A stretch of DNA of 64,000 nt from JAYFNU01 sp034933305 (GTDB lineage Bacteria; Bacillota; Clostridia; Oscillospirales; Ruminococcaceae), in the NCBI GenBank assembly GCA_034933305.1, contig JAYFNU010000008.1:92291-156290 (forward strand), written 5' to 3'. The notes under the pieces were generated by a model. It was not told where the DNA came from and made no database searches. It was given only the letters and a program-made list of their open reading frames with translations. Positions 16,381 through 24,662 of this stretch are shown here, one piece after another (the first letter of the stretch is position 1; each line of letters begins with the position of its first letter). A program made the position numbers and the translations under genes.

Positions 16381-17340
16381 TTAACGCATGCCCTTTTCGA
16401 AAGGCTTGCCCTCGGCCTTCGGCGCGTTGGAATTGTTCCTGTTGAGCGCCATGACGAGGATGGTGACGACATAGGGGATCATCTTGAAATAGTTCTGCGA
16501 GACGCCGGAGGTCTGCAGGAAGGAGATGCTCGAATAGCTCGAGGCGAACGTCGACGTGACGCCGAACAGCAGCGACGCAAAGAAGATCTTGAACGGCGTC
16601 CACTGGCCGAACATCATGCAGGCCATCGCGAGGAAGCCGTAGCCGCTGACGGTGCAGTTGAACTGCGTGCTGTTGGGCAGGATGTAGACGAGGCCGCCGA
16701 AGCCGGACAGCGCGCCGGAGATCGCGACGCCGTAATAGCGCATCTTCGCGACGTTGATGCCGACGGAGTCGGGCGCCTGCGGATACTCGCCGCACGCGCG
16801 CAGGCGAAGGCCGAAGCGCGTCTTGAACAGCACGAAGTTGGCCGCGAACAGGATGACGATCGCGATGTACGTCGTGATGTAGCAGTTGGTGAACAGGATG
16901 TCGCCGATGATCGGGATCTTCCCGAGCAGCGGGAAGGACGTGATGCGGAAGGTGTTGTCGAAGAGGATCATCTGGCTGCCGAAGATCAGGCGGTCGACGA
17001 AGACGGCGAGCGCCGGCGTGAAGATGTTCAGGGCGGCGCCGGAGATGATCTGGTTCGCCTGCAGGTTGATCGCGGAGTAGGCGTGCAGCAGGGAGATCGC
17101 CGTGCCGGACACCATCGCGATCACGATCGCGACGAGCAGCTGCAGCTGTCCGCTCCAGCCCCAGTAGGTGGACGACAGATTGATGAAAAGATAGCTGCAC
17201 ATGGCGCCGAACACCATCATGCCCTCAAGGCCGATGTTCGAGATGCCGCTGCGCGCGGAGAACGTGCCGCCGATCGCGACGACCATCAGCGGGACCGAAA
17301 AGTTCAGCGTCTGCCGGAGAATGAAAAGGATTGTTGACAT
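16381..17340 (-). CDS. ABC transporter permease (BMP/nucleoside-type importer)
   Basis: A 319-residue polytopic membrane protein of the branched-chain amino acid/ribose permease superfamily, with about 8-10 hydrophobic segments. GGTFSARSGISNIGLEGMMV near residue 25 and the GLRLRACGEYPQAPDSVGIN coupling region near 185 are typical of the second permease of Nup/BmpABCD-type nucleoside importers. The ATG at 17340 overlaps the stop of the upstream permease by one base (TAATG), showing translational coupling. Confidence 0.88.
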   Translation of the reverse strand: MSTILFILRQTLNFSVPLMVVAIGGTFSARSGISNIGLEGMMVFGAMCSYLFINLSSTYWGWSGQLQLLVAIVIAMVSGTAISLLHAYSAINLQANQIISGAALNIFTPALAVFVDRLIFGSQMILFDNTFRITSFPLLGKIPIIGDILFTNCYITTYIAIVILFAANFVLFKTRFGLRLRACGEYPQAPDSVGINVAKMRYYGVAISGALSGFGGLVYILPNSTQFNCTVSGYGFLAMACMMFGQWTPFKIFFASLLFGVTSTFASSYSSISFLQTSGVSQNYFKMIPYVVTILVMALNRNNSNAPKAEGKPFEKGMR

Positions 17341-18440
17341 TAATTCTCGCCTCCCTCGTTGGCTTCCATGCTCTTTTCGGCTTTGGCAAGAACGGCTTTT
17401 GCGATCTTGCCGCGCAGCAGGAACGCGAAAGCGCTGACGTACAGGATGATGCCGGTGATCATGTTGACGGTCTCCACGGGGAAGCCCTGGCCCTGCATGA
17501 TCGAACCGCCGACGGTCAGCCACGCGATGAACAGCGCCGAGAAGATGACGGCGATGGGGTTATTGCTGCCGAGCAGCGAAACGGGGATGGCGTAGTTCGT
17601 CTCGGTGATGAACGCCTCCGCCACCTTGAAATACTTCGAGCTCGAGGACAGCATGTGCATGCCGCCGCCCATGCCCGCGATAAAGCCGGCGATGAGCATC
17701 ATGAAGATGACGTTGCGCGTCTGGTTGATGCCGGCGTACTGGCTGGCATAGCGGTTGAAGCCCGTCGCGCGCAGCTCGAATCCGAACGTGGTCTTGTAGA
17801 GCACGAAATAGACGATGATCGCCATGAGGATCGCGACGATGATGCTGAAGCTGGCGGACGAGCCCTTGAAGACGACGTCCAGCCCGGCCTTGGGCATCAG
17901 GGACGTCTTCTGGGGATAGCCGCTGCCGACGAGCGACTTGTCATAATAGAGCTGCTTGATGATCTGGTTGCACAGATACATCGCGATGTAGTTCATCATG
18001 ATGCAGGTGATGACCTCGTTGACGTTCAGCTTCGCCTTGAGGAAGCCCGGAACGAAAGCCCAGATCATGCCGCAGATGCCGCAGCACAGCAGCACCAGCA
18101 CCCAGTTCCAGCCGAGCAGCCCGCCGATGAGCACGCCCATGCAGGAGCCGATCGTGTACTGGCCGCCGACGCCGATGTTGAAGACGCCCGTCTGGAAGGA
18201 AAACGCCACGGACAATCCGAGCATCAGGTAGGGCGCCGTGTAATACAGCACGTTGCCGACGCCGCGCAGGCCGTCCGCAAGGCCGCCCTTGAGCATGATG
18301 ACAAAGCCGGGCACGGCGCCCGTCGGGTTGAAGGCAAACATGAGCACGAACCCGACCAGCAGGCCGATGGCGATGGCGATGAGGGAGCCGAGGGTCCCGA
18401 TGACCGTCTTTTTGCCTAAGAACTTGTTCATTTTATTCAT
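17340..18440 (-). CDS. ABC transporter permease (BMP/nucleoside-type importer)
   Basis: A 366-residue polytopic inner-membrane permease, the partner of the following one. The segments FNIGVGGQYTIGSCMGVLIG near residue 95 and FGFELRATGFNRYASQYAGI near 220 are the usual landmarks of the first permease of BMP-type systems. Three close ATG codons exist; 18440 is chosen because GAGGG lies nine bases upstream, while the ATG at 18449 abuts that box. The gene overlaps the ATPase gene by 8 bp. Confidence 0.88.
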   Translation of the reverse strand: MNKMNKFLGKKTVIGTLGSLIAIAIGLLVGFVLMFAFNPTGAVPGFVIMLKGGLADGLRGVGNVLYYTAPYLMLGLSVAFSFQTGVFNIGVGGQYTIGSCMGVLIGGLLGWNWVLVLLCCGICGMIWAFVPGFLKAKLNVNEVITCIMMNYIAMYLCNQIIKQLYYDKSLVGSGYPQKTSLMPKAGLDVVFKGSSASFSIIVAILMAIIVYFVLYKTTFGFELRATGFNRYASQYAGINQTRNVIFMMLIAGFIAGMGGGMHMLSSSSKYFKVAEAFITETNYAIPVSLLGSNNPIAVIFSALFIAWLTVGGSIMQGQGFPVETVNMITGIILYVSAFAFLLRGKIAKAVLAKAEKSMEANEGGEN

Positions 18441-19959
18441 TGATCTCATCCCTCTTTGCACCCGACATGTACAAGCCGAGCTCATTGAACGTGACGTCCT
18501 TCGGGCGCACGTCGCAGACGAGCTCGCCGCCGCACATGACGAGGATGCGGTCGCTGACGTCCATGACTTCGTCGAGCTCCAGGGAGACGAGGACGACAGC
18601 CTTGCCGCTGTCGCGCTCCTTGATGAGCTGCTTGTGGATATATTCGATGGCGCCGACGTCGAGGCCGCGCGTGGGCTGCACCGCGATGAGAACGTCGTGG
18701 GCGCGGTCCATCTCGCGCGCGATGATCGCCTTCTGCTGGTTGCCGCCCGACATGGCGCGCGTGCTGTTGTATTCGCCCTGGCCGCAGCGGATGTCGTATT
18801 GCTTGATCAGGCGGTTGGCGTTGTCGCTGATGCTCTTCTGGCGCAGGAAGCCGCAGGTGTTGAACTGCTTCTCAAAATAATTCTGCAGGATCAGGTTGTC
18901 GCGCAGCGGGAAATCCAGCACGAGGCCGTAGCGATGGCGGTCCTCCGGGATATGGGCGAGGCCGTGGGTGTTGCGGTAGCGGATGGTCCTGTTCTGGACC
19001 TCCTGTCCGTCGAGGATGATCGTGCCCGTCGAGGGCATGATGCCCGCGAGGGCGAGCACCAGCTCCGTCTGCCCGTTGTTGTCGATGCCGGCGATGCAGG
19101 TGATCTCTCCCTTTCTCGCCTTGAAGGAGACGTTGTGGACCTTGTCCTTCTTGTGATAGGGCAGGCGCACGCTGAGATCCCGCACCTCGAGCGCGATATC
19201 GCCGGGGTGCTCCTCCCCTTTTTCCACCTGGAGCATGACGGGGCGTCCGACCATCATCTCGGAGAGGTCTTCCATCGACACGTCGGCCGCGTTGACGGTC
19301 CCGATCGATTTTCCCCGGCGGAGCACCGTGCAGCGGTCGGCGACCTGCTTGATCTCGGCCAGCTTGTGGGAGATGAACAGGATCGACTTTCCCTCCGCCG
19401 CAAGCCCCTTGATGATCTGGATGAGCTCCTCGATCTCCTGCGGCGTGAGGACGGCTGTAGGTTCGTCAAATATCAGAATATCGCTGTCGCGATAGAGCAT
19501 TTTCAGTATTTCAACGCGCTGCTGCATACCCACCGATATATCAGCGACCTTCGCGTCCGGGTCGATCATGAGGCCGTAGCGTTCGCTGAGCTCCATGACC
19601 TTTTTGCGCGCATCGTCCATCTGCAGCACGCCGTGCTTGGTGGACTCGGTGCCCAGGACGATGTTTTCAAGCGTCGTAAAGACATCCACAAGTTTGAAGT
19701 GCTGGTGCACCATTCCGATCCCCAGACGCGTGGCATCGTTCGGGTTGTGGATCGTCTCTTCTTTCCCGCGAATCAGGATCTGGCCTTTTTCCGGCTCATA
19801 CAGTCCAAAAAGGACACTCATCAGCGTTGACTTCCCGGCTCCGTTTTCGCCGAGCAGGGCATGGATCTCGCCCTTTTTCACCTGCAGAGATATGTCGTCG
19901 TTGGCAATGATTCCGGGGAAGACTTTTGTTATGTTTCTCATTTCCAGAACATAATCCAA
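18433..19959 (-). CDS. ABC transporter ATP-binding protein, two nucleotide-binding domains (TTG start)
   Basis: A 508-residue double ATPase of the ribose/nucleoside (RbsA/NupO-like) class. Domain 1 has Walker A GENGAGKST at residues 37-45, the signature DISVGMQQRVEIL and Walker B ILIFDEPTAVL. Domain 2 has a degenerate P-loop (GIDNNGQTE, no GKS/T), the signature AMSGGNQQKAIIAREM and VLIAVQPTRGLDVG. The best ribosome site, GGGAGGA, is positioned for the TTG at 19957-19959; upstream in-frame starts would place the box inside the coding region. It overlaps the first permease gene and energises import. Confidence 0.87.
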   Translation of the reverse strand: MDYVLEMRNITKVFPGIIANDDISLQVKKGEIHALLGENGAGKSTLMSVLFGLYEPEKGQILIRGKEETIHNPNDATRLGIGMVHQHFKLVDVFTTLENIVLGTESTKHGVLQMDDARKKVMELSERYGLMIDPDAKVADISVGMQQRVEILKMLYRDSDILIFDEPTAVLTPQEIEELIQIIKGLAAEGKSILFISHKLAEIKQVADRCTVLRRGKSIGTVNAADVSMEDLSEMMVGRPVMLQVEKGEEHPGDIALEVRDLSVRLPYHKKDKVHNVSFKARKGEITCIAGIDNNGQTELVLALAGIMPSTGTIILDGQEVQNRTIRYRNTHGLAHIPEDRHRYGLVLDFPLRDNLILQNYFEKQFNTCGFLRQKSISDNANRLIKQYDIRCGQGEYNSTRAMSGGNQQKAIIAREMDRAHDVLIAVQPTRGLDVGAIEYIHKQLIKERDSGKAVVLVSLELDEVMDVSDRILVMCGGELVCDVRPKDVTFNELGLYMSGAKRDEINE

Positions 19960-20017
19960 AATCCATTCCTCCCTCATAAAACAAGTTGAACAAATTTCTT
20001 TTTCGCTTTTTAAGCAC

Positions 20018-20064
20018 AGGCCGGCAAGAGGCAAGCTCATTTGAGCAAGCTCCCTTGCCGGCCT
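20018..20064 (-). promoter_or_regulatory. Intercistronic stem-loop between substrate-binding protein and ATPase genes
   Basis: AGGCCGGCAAG (20018-20028) is perfectly complementary to CTTGCCGGCCT (20054-20064), and the loop contains a further short inverted repeat (GCAAGCTC/GAGCAAGC). There is no T-run on the minus strand. Such elements commonly stabilise the upstream message and allow more binding protein than membrane complex. Confidence 0.6.
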
Positions 20065-20101
20065 GTTTCATTGCTGTGTTTTCCTGACCGACCGGGTAAG
20101 A

Positions 20102-21220
20102 TTACTCGATATCGGTGAGGTTGACATGCGGCCAGCGAGACGCAAGGTCAGCAGCCGTCGCCGCATCGGTGTCAACCGGGATGCTGGAAGCGAGGCCGTT
20201 CTCATCCTTGGCGAGGCGCGAATAAAGCGCATCGTAGTCGGCCTGCGTGAAGTTCTTCCACTTGGAGGTGGCCATCGGCAGCGCGACGCCTTCCTGCGCC
20301 GCGGTCAGACGAGCCTGGACGCCGCCCTCACGGGTGCCGTCGACCCACGCCTGGATCTCGTTGATGGTGACGCGCTTGAGGTCCTTCATCGCGGAGGAGA
20401 TGACTCTGTCGGACTCGCCGGACTGGTCGCTGTCGACGCCGATGACGGTGCCGTCTGTCGTGGCCTCAGCAGCCGCGAAAGCGGAGGCACCGGCCGGGCC
20501 GGCCGCCACGAAGATGGTCTGGATGCCCGCCTCATACCAGGACGCGCACAGCGTCTGGTTGGCAGCGGTCGCTTCGAAGTTGCCAAAATAGGTGTACCAG
20601 ACATCGACCTTGTCGATACCGAGGTCTTCGCAGGCCTGGTTGATGCCCTCGACGAAGCCGTAGCCGAAGCGGACAACCGCCGGAACCGGCATGCCGCCGA
20701 TGTAACCGATCTTGGTGTAGCCGTCCTTGACAGCCGCATAGCCCGCGATGTAAGCGCACTGCTCTTCCGCGAAGGTGATGACCTTCATGTTGGAGTTGAT
20801 GACGACGTTGCCGCTCTCGTCCGTCGGCGGGGTGTCATACATCAGGAACGTGACATCGGGATAGTTGTTCTCCATCGAAACGGCGGAGAGCTTGAACTGG
20901 TCGGAGTTGATGATGATGAACTCCGCGCCGGCCGCGACGGCGACGTCGCACTGCGCGAGCTGCGCCTCAACGGTGTCCTCGGTGGGCTGATAGTAGTTGT
21001 ACGTCAGGTTGTTCTTGGCGCAAACTTCCTGAATGCCCGCCCAGCAGGCAGAGTTGAACGCGCGGTCATCGAGTGTGCCGGCCGCAGAGATCAGCAGAAC
21101 GACCTTCGCGCCGTCTTCCTTGGTATCCGTGGTGGTGGTGTCTGTTTCGGTCTTGCTGCCGCATCCGACAAGCGTCAGGATCATGACGGCCAGCAGGAGG
21201 AATGCTAGAAACTTTTTCAT
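20102..21220 (-). CDS. BMP-family substrate-binding lipoprotein of the ABC importer
   Basis: A 372-residue secreted lipoprotein. Its signal peptide and lipobox read MKKFLAFLLLAVMILTLVGC, followed by a Ser/Thr/Asp-rich linker. The mature protein is a type-1 periplasmic-binding fold of the Bmp/Med family (PnrA/BmpA), with VVLLISAAGTLDDRAFNSAC at about residue 40, the hinge-proximal KIGYIGGMPVPAVVRFGYGF near 185 and VIGVDSDQSGESDRVISSAM near 265. Characterised family members bind purine nucleosides or simple sugars. The start has AAGGAG at good spacing. It is followed by an mRNA stem-loop and the ATPase and permease genes, and preceded by the GntR regulator. Confidence 0.9.
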   Translation of the reverse strand: MKKFLAFLLLAVMILTLVGCGSKTETDTTTTDTKEDGAKVVLLISAAGTLDDRAFNSACWAGIQEVCAKNNLTYNYYQPTEDTVEAQLAQCDVAVAAGAEFIIINSDQFKLSAVSMENNYPDVTFLMYDTPPTDESGNVVINSNMKVITFAEEQCAYIAGYAAVKDGYTKIGYIGGMPVPAVVRFGYGFVEGINQACEDLGIDKVDVWYTYFGNFEATAANQTLCASWYEAGIQTIFVAAGPAGASAFAAAEATTDGTVIGVDSDQSGESDRVISSAMKDLKRVTINEIQAWVDGTREGGVQARLTAAQEGVALPMATSKWKNFTQADYDALYSRLAKDENGLASSIPVDTDAATAADLASRWPHVNLTDIE

Positions 21221-21295
21221 CCTTTTTCTCCTTTGTGAATTATTTATTTCCGGCCCCAATCCGAAATCCTTCATGCAGGCCGGAGAATAACTGGA

Positions 21296-22012
21296 TCAAT
21301 AGTTGCAGGTGCACGAAAAGCGCATCGTGTCCCCGCGGTAGATGGAGCGGTTGAAGCAGAAGGCCTCCCCCGCGCCGTAATACGCCTTCGTCGTCTGCAA
21401 AAACGCCGGTGCGCCGGTCTCCTGGCAGAGCATCCGGGCCTCGTTGTTGCCGAGGTAGGTGATCTCGAACCACATATCCTCCTTGCACGGGAAGATATTG
21501 AGCTTCTCCCGGATCAGCCCGAACAGCGAAACGTTGTTCAGCTCGGACGTCAGCAGAAAACCGAAAACATCGGGATTAAAGTAGGTCTCGTTGATCAGCT
21601 GCGGAACGGTGTCCGCATAGCGCAGGCGATAGACGCAGATCGCGCGGTTGTTGGGCAGCCGCAGGAAATCGCTGATGTCCTGGGTCACTTCCGTGAGCGA
21701 TACCGACAGCACCTTGCTGTAGGATATCTTGCGGTTGGAGTTGAAGATCGCCGAGACGCTCGGATCGCCGCCCGTCACCATGAGCCGCTGCGTGATCTTG
21801 CTGGCCGCGACGTAGCTTCCCTTGCCCTTGTACCGGTGGATCAGCCCCCGGTTGCGCAGCTCGTTGAGCACGCGCGTCGCCGTGTTGCGGCTGATAAAGA
21901 ATTCCCGCATCAGCTCGTACTCGCTGGGCACCCTTGAGCCGACGGCGTATTCGCCGTTCAGAATGCGCTGAGTCAGAACCTGCTCTACTTCGCTGTGAAT
22001 GTAATTTGACAT
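21296..22012 (-). CDS. GntR-family regulator with UTRA effector domain (HutC/FrlR type)
   Basis: A 238-residue repressor-type protein. The N-terminal winged helix (residues 1-70, GSRVPSEYELMREFFISRNT then VLNELRNRGLIHRYKGKGSY) is followed by a UTRA ligand-binding domain (about 90-235, ending ARMLCQETGAPAFLQTTKAY). UTRA domains sense small metabolites such as histidine derivatives, sugar phosphates or fructosamines. The ATG at 22012 fits the predicted transcription start (leader of about 32 nt), though its ribosome site is weak; a TTG at 22039 would be almost leaderless. Adjacent to the transporter, it probably controls this operon and the divergent promoter elements around 22,050-22,175 and 23,506-23,564. 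Confidence 0.88.
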   Translation of the reverse strand: MSNYIHSEVEQVLTQRILNGEYAVGSRVPSEYELMREFFISRNTATRVLNELRNRGLIHRYKGKGSYVAASKITQRLMVTGGDPSVSAIFNSNRKISYSKVLSVSLTEVTQDISDFLRLPNNRAICVYRLRYADTVPQLINETYFNPDVFGFLLTSELNNVSLFGLIREKLNIFPCKEDMWFEITYLGNNEARMLCQETGAPAFLQTTKAYYGAGEAFCFNRSIYRGDTMRFSCTCNY

Positions 22013-22050
22013 TTTCAAGTACCAATGGGTATGCCCCAATTCCTATCCCA

Positions 22051-22079
22051 AGTATAATTTCTCCTGTTTTTTATTACAA
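22051..22079 (-). promoter_or_regulatory. Promoter of the GntR/ABC importer operon
   Basis: TTGTAA (22074-22079) and TATACT (22051-22056) on the minus strand are separated by 17 bp. Confidence 0.65.
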
Positions 22080-22125
22080 TTGACAAAACAGAAAATCTGT
22101 ATTTGTGCGATTTGTTCAAATGCTC

Positions 22126-22175
22126 AACTTGCACCTCCTGATGGTGCAAGTTTGTTCTACTTGATGGGGCAAGTT
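22126..22175. repeat. Inverted and direct repeats upstream of the GntR promoter (operator candidate)
   Basis: AACTTGCAC (22126-22134) and GTGCAAGTT (22144-22152) form a perfect 9-bp inverted repeat. The 14-mer TGATGGTGCAAGTT (22139-22152) recurs with one change as TGATGGGGCAAGTT at 22162-22175, 23 bp downstream. This arrangement suits a dimeric regulator bound on one face of the DNA, most simply the adjacent GntR protein. Confidence 0.55.
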
Positions 22176-22189
22176 GCGCGAATTGCCCG

Positions 22190-22222
22190 AAAGAAAGGCG
22201 GGGCGCTTTACCGCGCCCCGCC
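22190..22222 (-). terminator. Terminator of the second SIS-domain gene
   Basis: GGCGGGGCGC (22197-22206) pairs with GCGCCCCGCC (22213-22222), with a 6-nt loop. It is followed by TTTCTTTC on the minus strand, 28 bp after the stop codon of the gene at 22250-23488. Confidence 0.75.
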
Positions 22223-22249
22223 CGCGTCGGATCTGAACGGAAATCCGCT

Positions 22250-23488
22250 CTATTTTTTAAGGAAATTGAGGCCCTGCGGTCCGTTGGTCGCGAGCGTGTC
22301 GGCGTCGGGGATCTCGATGTCGTGCTCCTTGACCTCGTCGCAGAAGCGGCTGAACTGGATGGTCCTGTAATGCTCGGCCTTCTGCTCGTCGCAGGCGAAC
22401 TGCCCGTCCGTGAAGCCGATGTATGCGGTGTAGAAGTTGGCGAAGCGCGTGAGGATGTTGCCGGCCGCAAGCCAGAAGTAATCCTCCTCGATCTCGCCCG
22501 TCTCGAGGATATACGTCGCGAGCTTCCGGATCTCGGGGGCCGCCTTCGTCGTCAGCACGATGGTGTTGAGATGCAGGTAGTTCATCTCGCGCAGGTTCTC
22601 GATGCAGCGGGAGGTGCATTTCCCCTCGGGGCAGATGAGGAAGATGAAATCGGCATGGCCGTTGCGGTTGTGGACCCAGTACTGCTCGTGGCCGTATTCC
22701 TCGAGCTGCTGGTGGATGCCGTCGGCGGCCGACTGCTCCATGAATTTCGCGCCGCCGAGCTCCGTCAGGATATAGTTGGGGCCGGCGCCGAGGAAGTAGA
22801 ACTTCCGCTGGCCGAGCTCCTGCGCCTTCTTCATGGACGCCTTGATGACGTCCTCGTTCGGGTTCATGCAGGCGGCGAAACCGCGGGACGCGAAGGTCAG
22901 CGCCTTCGCATAGATCTCCTTCTCCTGGGCGGCGGTGATGTCGCCGCTGAAGAGCGCGAGCTTGACGGTGAGGATGTGCGTCATCGCAGCGAGGGCGATA
23001 AAGTTGCACGCGCCGTCGATATAGGCCTTCCGGTCGGGCTGGAAGACGAGCACGTGATTCGCGGCGGACGCGAGGCGGCTTTGCGGGACGAGCGTCAGGG
23101 CGACGACGGTCGCGCCGTGCTTCTGGGCAAGATAGCAGCTCTCGACCGTGCGCGCGGCCTGGCCGCCGCCCGAGCAGATGATGACGAGCGAATTCTTGGG
23201 CATATAGTCGAGGTGATAATAGTTGGACTCGTGGGACTCGACGACGTGCAGTCTGTTCTTCAGATAGCGCCAGCTGCCCATCTCGACCGCGCCCGCCGAA
23301 TACAGCGAGTCGCCGATGCCGATCGCGTAGATGCTGTCATATTTTTTGGAAAGAACTTCCCGAAGGCTCTCGCAGGTCGCGGGGAACTCCGCATAAAGCC
23401 GCGCCATCTCCTGCTCGTAGGCCTTGAGATCCTGCGGGGTGAGTGTCTCTCCCTTATTCAGCTTGAAAAAGTCGTAAACCTTGGCCAT
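22250..23488 (-). CDS. SIS-domain phosphosugar isomerase/deglycase-like protein
   Basis: A 412-residue double-SIS protein related to the protein at 14066-15256. The two share AIGIGDSLYSAGAVEMGSWR versus a GCGDSF-type loop, VIICSGGGQAARTVE versus a SSSGRVSRTVE-type loop, and FYFLGAGPNYILTELGGAKF versus LGSGPNWGTAQFGAMK. The phosphosugar-binding serines are replaced by glycines in the first module (SGGG instead of SSSG), so specificity may differ. The start at 23488 follows GGAGG. It has its own promoter and terminator, and sits beside the GntR regulator. Two SIS paralogues in one locus suggest two related phosphorylated substrates or an oligomeric pair. Confidence 0.82.
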   Translation of the reverse strand: MAKVYDFFKLNKGETLTPQDLKAYEQEMARLYAEFPATCESLREVLSKKYDSIYAIGIGDSLYSAGAVEMGSWRYLKNRLHVVESHESNYYHLDYMPKNSLVIICSGGGQAARTVESCYLAQKHGATVVALTLVPQSRLASAANHVLVFQPDRKAYIDGACNFIALAAMTHILTVKLALFSGDITAAQEKEIYAKALTFASRGFAACMNPNEDVIKASMKKAQELGQRKFYFLGAGPNYILTELGGAKFMEQSAADGIHQQLEEYGHEQYWVHNRNGHADFIFLICPEGKCTSRCIENLREMNYLHLNTIVLTTKAAPEIRKLATYILETGEIEEDYFWLAAGNILTRFANFYTAYIGFTDGQFACDEQKAEHYRTIQFSRFCDEVKEHDIEIPDADTLATNGPQGLNFLKK

Positions 23489-23505
23489 AATGCTTTCCTC
23501 CAACA

Positions 23506-23529
23506 TTCAAATATACCTTCAAACATACC
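23506..23529 (-). repeat. Tandem 12-bp direct repeats in the leader of the SIS-domain gene
   Basis: TTCAAATATACC (23506-23517) is followed immediately by TTCAAACATACC (23518-23529), with one difference. They lie between the promoter (23536-23564) and the ribosome site, a good place for a roadblock operator. Confidence 0.55.
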
Positions 23530-23535
23530 TTATTT

Positions 23536-23564
23536 ACTTTACACTACCTTCCTGAAAACATCAA
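23536..23564 (-). promoter_or_regulatory. Promoter of the second SIS-domain gene
   Basis: TTGATG (23559-23564) and TAAAGT (23536-23541) on the minus strand have 17-bp spacing. Confidence 0.55.
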
Positions 23565-23810
23565 TCCGCGAGTTGACTCAACATTTCGCTCAGGTGCAAC
23601 ATTTTGACAACATCGCACCCCGGCCCTTTATTCAATGTAGCAAAATTGACGGGCAAAAAGGGCATCGCGCCGGCGCGTCCGCGGGCGCGGAAACGCGGCC
23701 GTTCCGCCCTGCGCGGACTGTCCGCGGACGGGGTCGGCCCCGGCCGTCGGGGCGCCGGTCCCGCCCTTTCCCCGCCGCCGTTCGCCCTGCCGGACGCCCC
23801 GGCGGACGCA
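23565..23810. other. Intergenic stretch without recognisable gene
   Basis: The full gap between the SIS gene and the Crp/Fnr gene is about 440 bp. Its left part carries the promoter and repeats, its right part a strong terminator. Between them (about 23,640-23,810) the DNA is extremely GC-rich with no ribosome site or family-like frame. Confidence 0.4.
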
Positions 23811-23849
23811 AAAAGAGAACGGCCGCCCCGCGGGCGGCCGTTCTCTTTT
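23811..23849 (-). terminator. Strong bidirectional terminator after the Crp/Fnr gene
   Basis: An 18-bp perfect stem (23811-23828 with 23832-23849) has a 3-nt loop, and its A/T-rich base (AAAAGAGAAC...GTTCTCTTTT) supplies T-runs on both strands. Confidence 0.8.
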
Positions 23850-23925
23850 GCGCGCGGGCAGGACGGGAGGGCCCCTGCGCGGATCCCGGGTGCGCCCCGG
23901 CGTCCGCCCGGGGCGGTCGGGATCC

Positions 23926-24630
23926 TCAGCCTTCCACCTTGTCGCAGTCGGCCCCGTCGCAGGGCGGCGCGTTCAGGCGCAGCGCGCCGTTTTTCTCCGA
24001 AAGCAGCCCCTGCCGCTTCAGCTTGCTCCATTCCGCCGAAAGCCCCGTCCGGTCGACGAACAGATAGTCGGCCAGCTCCTGCCGGTTGAACGGGATGGTG
24101 AACGGATTGCCCCCCGCGAGGCGCAGCTGTTCCGACAGATAGGACAGCAGCTTGCGGCGGGTCGTCCTCCCCGACAGATGCACCATCTTCCTGCTGCTCG
24201 CCACATACTTGTCGGCCAGGATGTGCACCAGATTCTCCATCAGCAGCAGCTGGTGCCGGCGGCCTTCGTCCCCGCAGGCGTGCAGGATGCGGTCGACGCC
24301 GATGAGCGCGACGTCGCTGTCGGTGTCGGCGACGATGCTGACGGGCAGGACCTGCTGCGACGAGCAGGAAAACGCGTCGCAGAAAAGCTGCCCGGGGCCG
24401 AAGGAGTTGATGATGCTGCGCCCCCCGATCGCGTCCTCGTAAACGGTGTCCACCTGCCCGGAGATCACCATCCCGAGCCTGTTCGCCGCCGAGCCGGCCT
24501 GCAGGATGCGCTCCCCCTTCGCATAGAGCCGCCGCTGCGACTGCAGGCATTTCAGCAGCGGAACGAGCTCGCTCTCGTCGATGCCGCGGAAAAGAGGGTT
24601 GTGAAGAAGCGCTTCGGTCTCCCGTGTCAT
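23926..24630 (-). CDS. Crp/Fnr-family transcription regulator
   Basis: A 234-residue regulator. The N-terminal cyclic-nucleotide-binding-type beta roll (about residues 12-130) contains YAKGERILQAGSAANRLGMV, and the C-terminal winged helix (about 160-225) contains FNRQELADYLFVDRTGLSAE. The cysteines do not form an obvious FNR iron-sulphur pattern at the N-terminus, so the ligand is unknown. The ATG at 24630 has GGGGAG at good spacing; an upstream ATG at 24663 would precede that box. It is divergent from the serine-hydrolase-like gene, and a palindrome overlaps its own -10 box. Confidence 0.88.
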   Translation of the reverse strand: MTRETEALLHNPLFRGIDESELVPLLKCLQSQRRLYAKGERILQAGSAANRLGMVISGQVDTVYEDAIGGRSIINSFGPGQLFCDAFSCSSQQVLPVSIVADTDSDVALIGVDRILHACGDEGRRHQLLLMENLVHILADKYVASSRKMVHLSGRTTRRKLLSYLSEQLRLAGGNPFTIPFNRQELADYLFVDRTGLSAEWSKLKRQGLLSEKNGALRLNAPPCDGADCDKVEG

Positions 24631-24662
24631 TAAATTCTCCCCTTCGCGTAGAAATTTCGACA

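Noticed and set aside
22013..22039. Upstream TTG start for the GntR protein
   Set aside because: It would lie about five bases from the predicted transcription start. The ATG at 22012 begins exactly at the conserved domain start.
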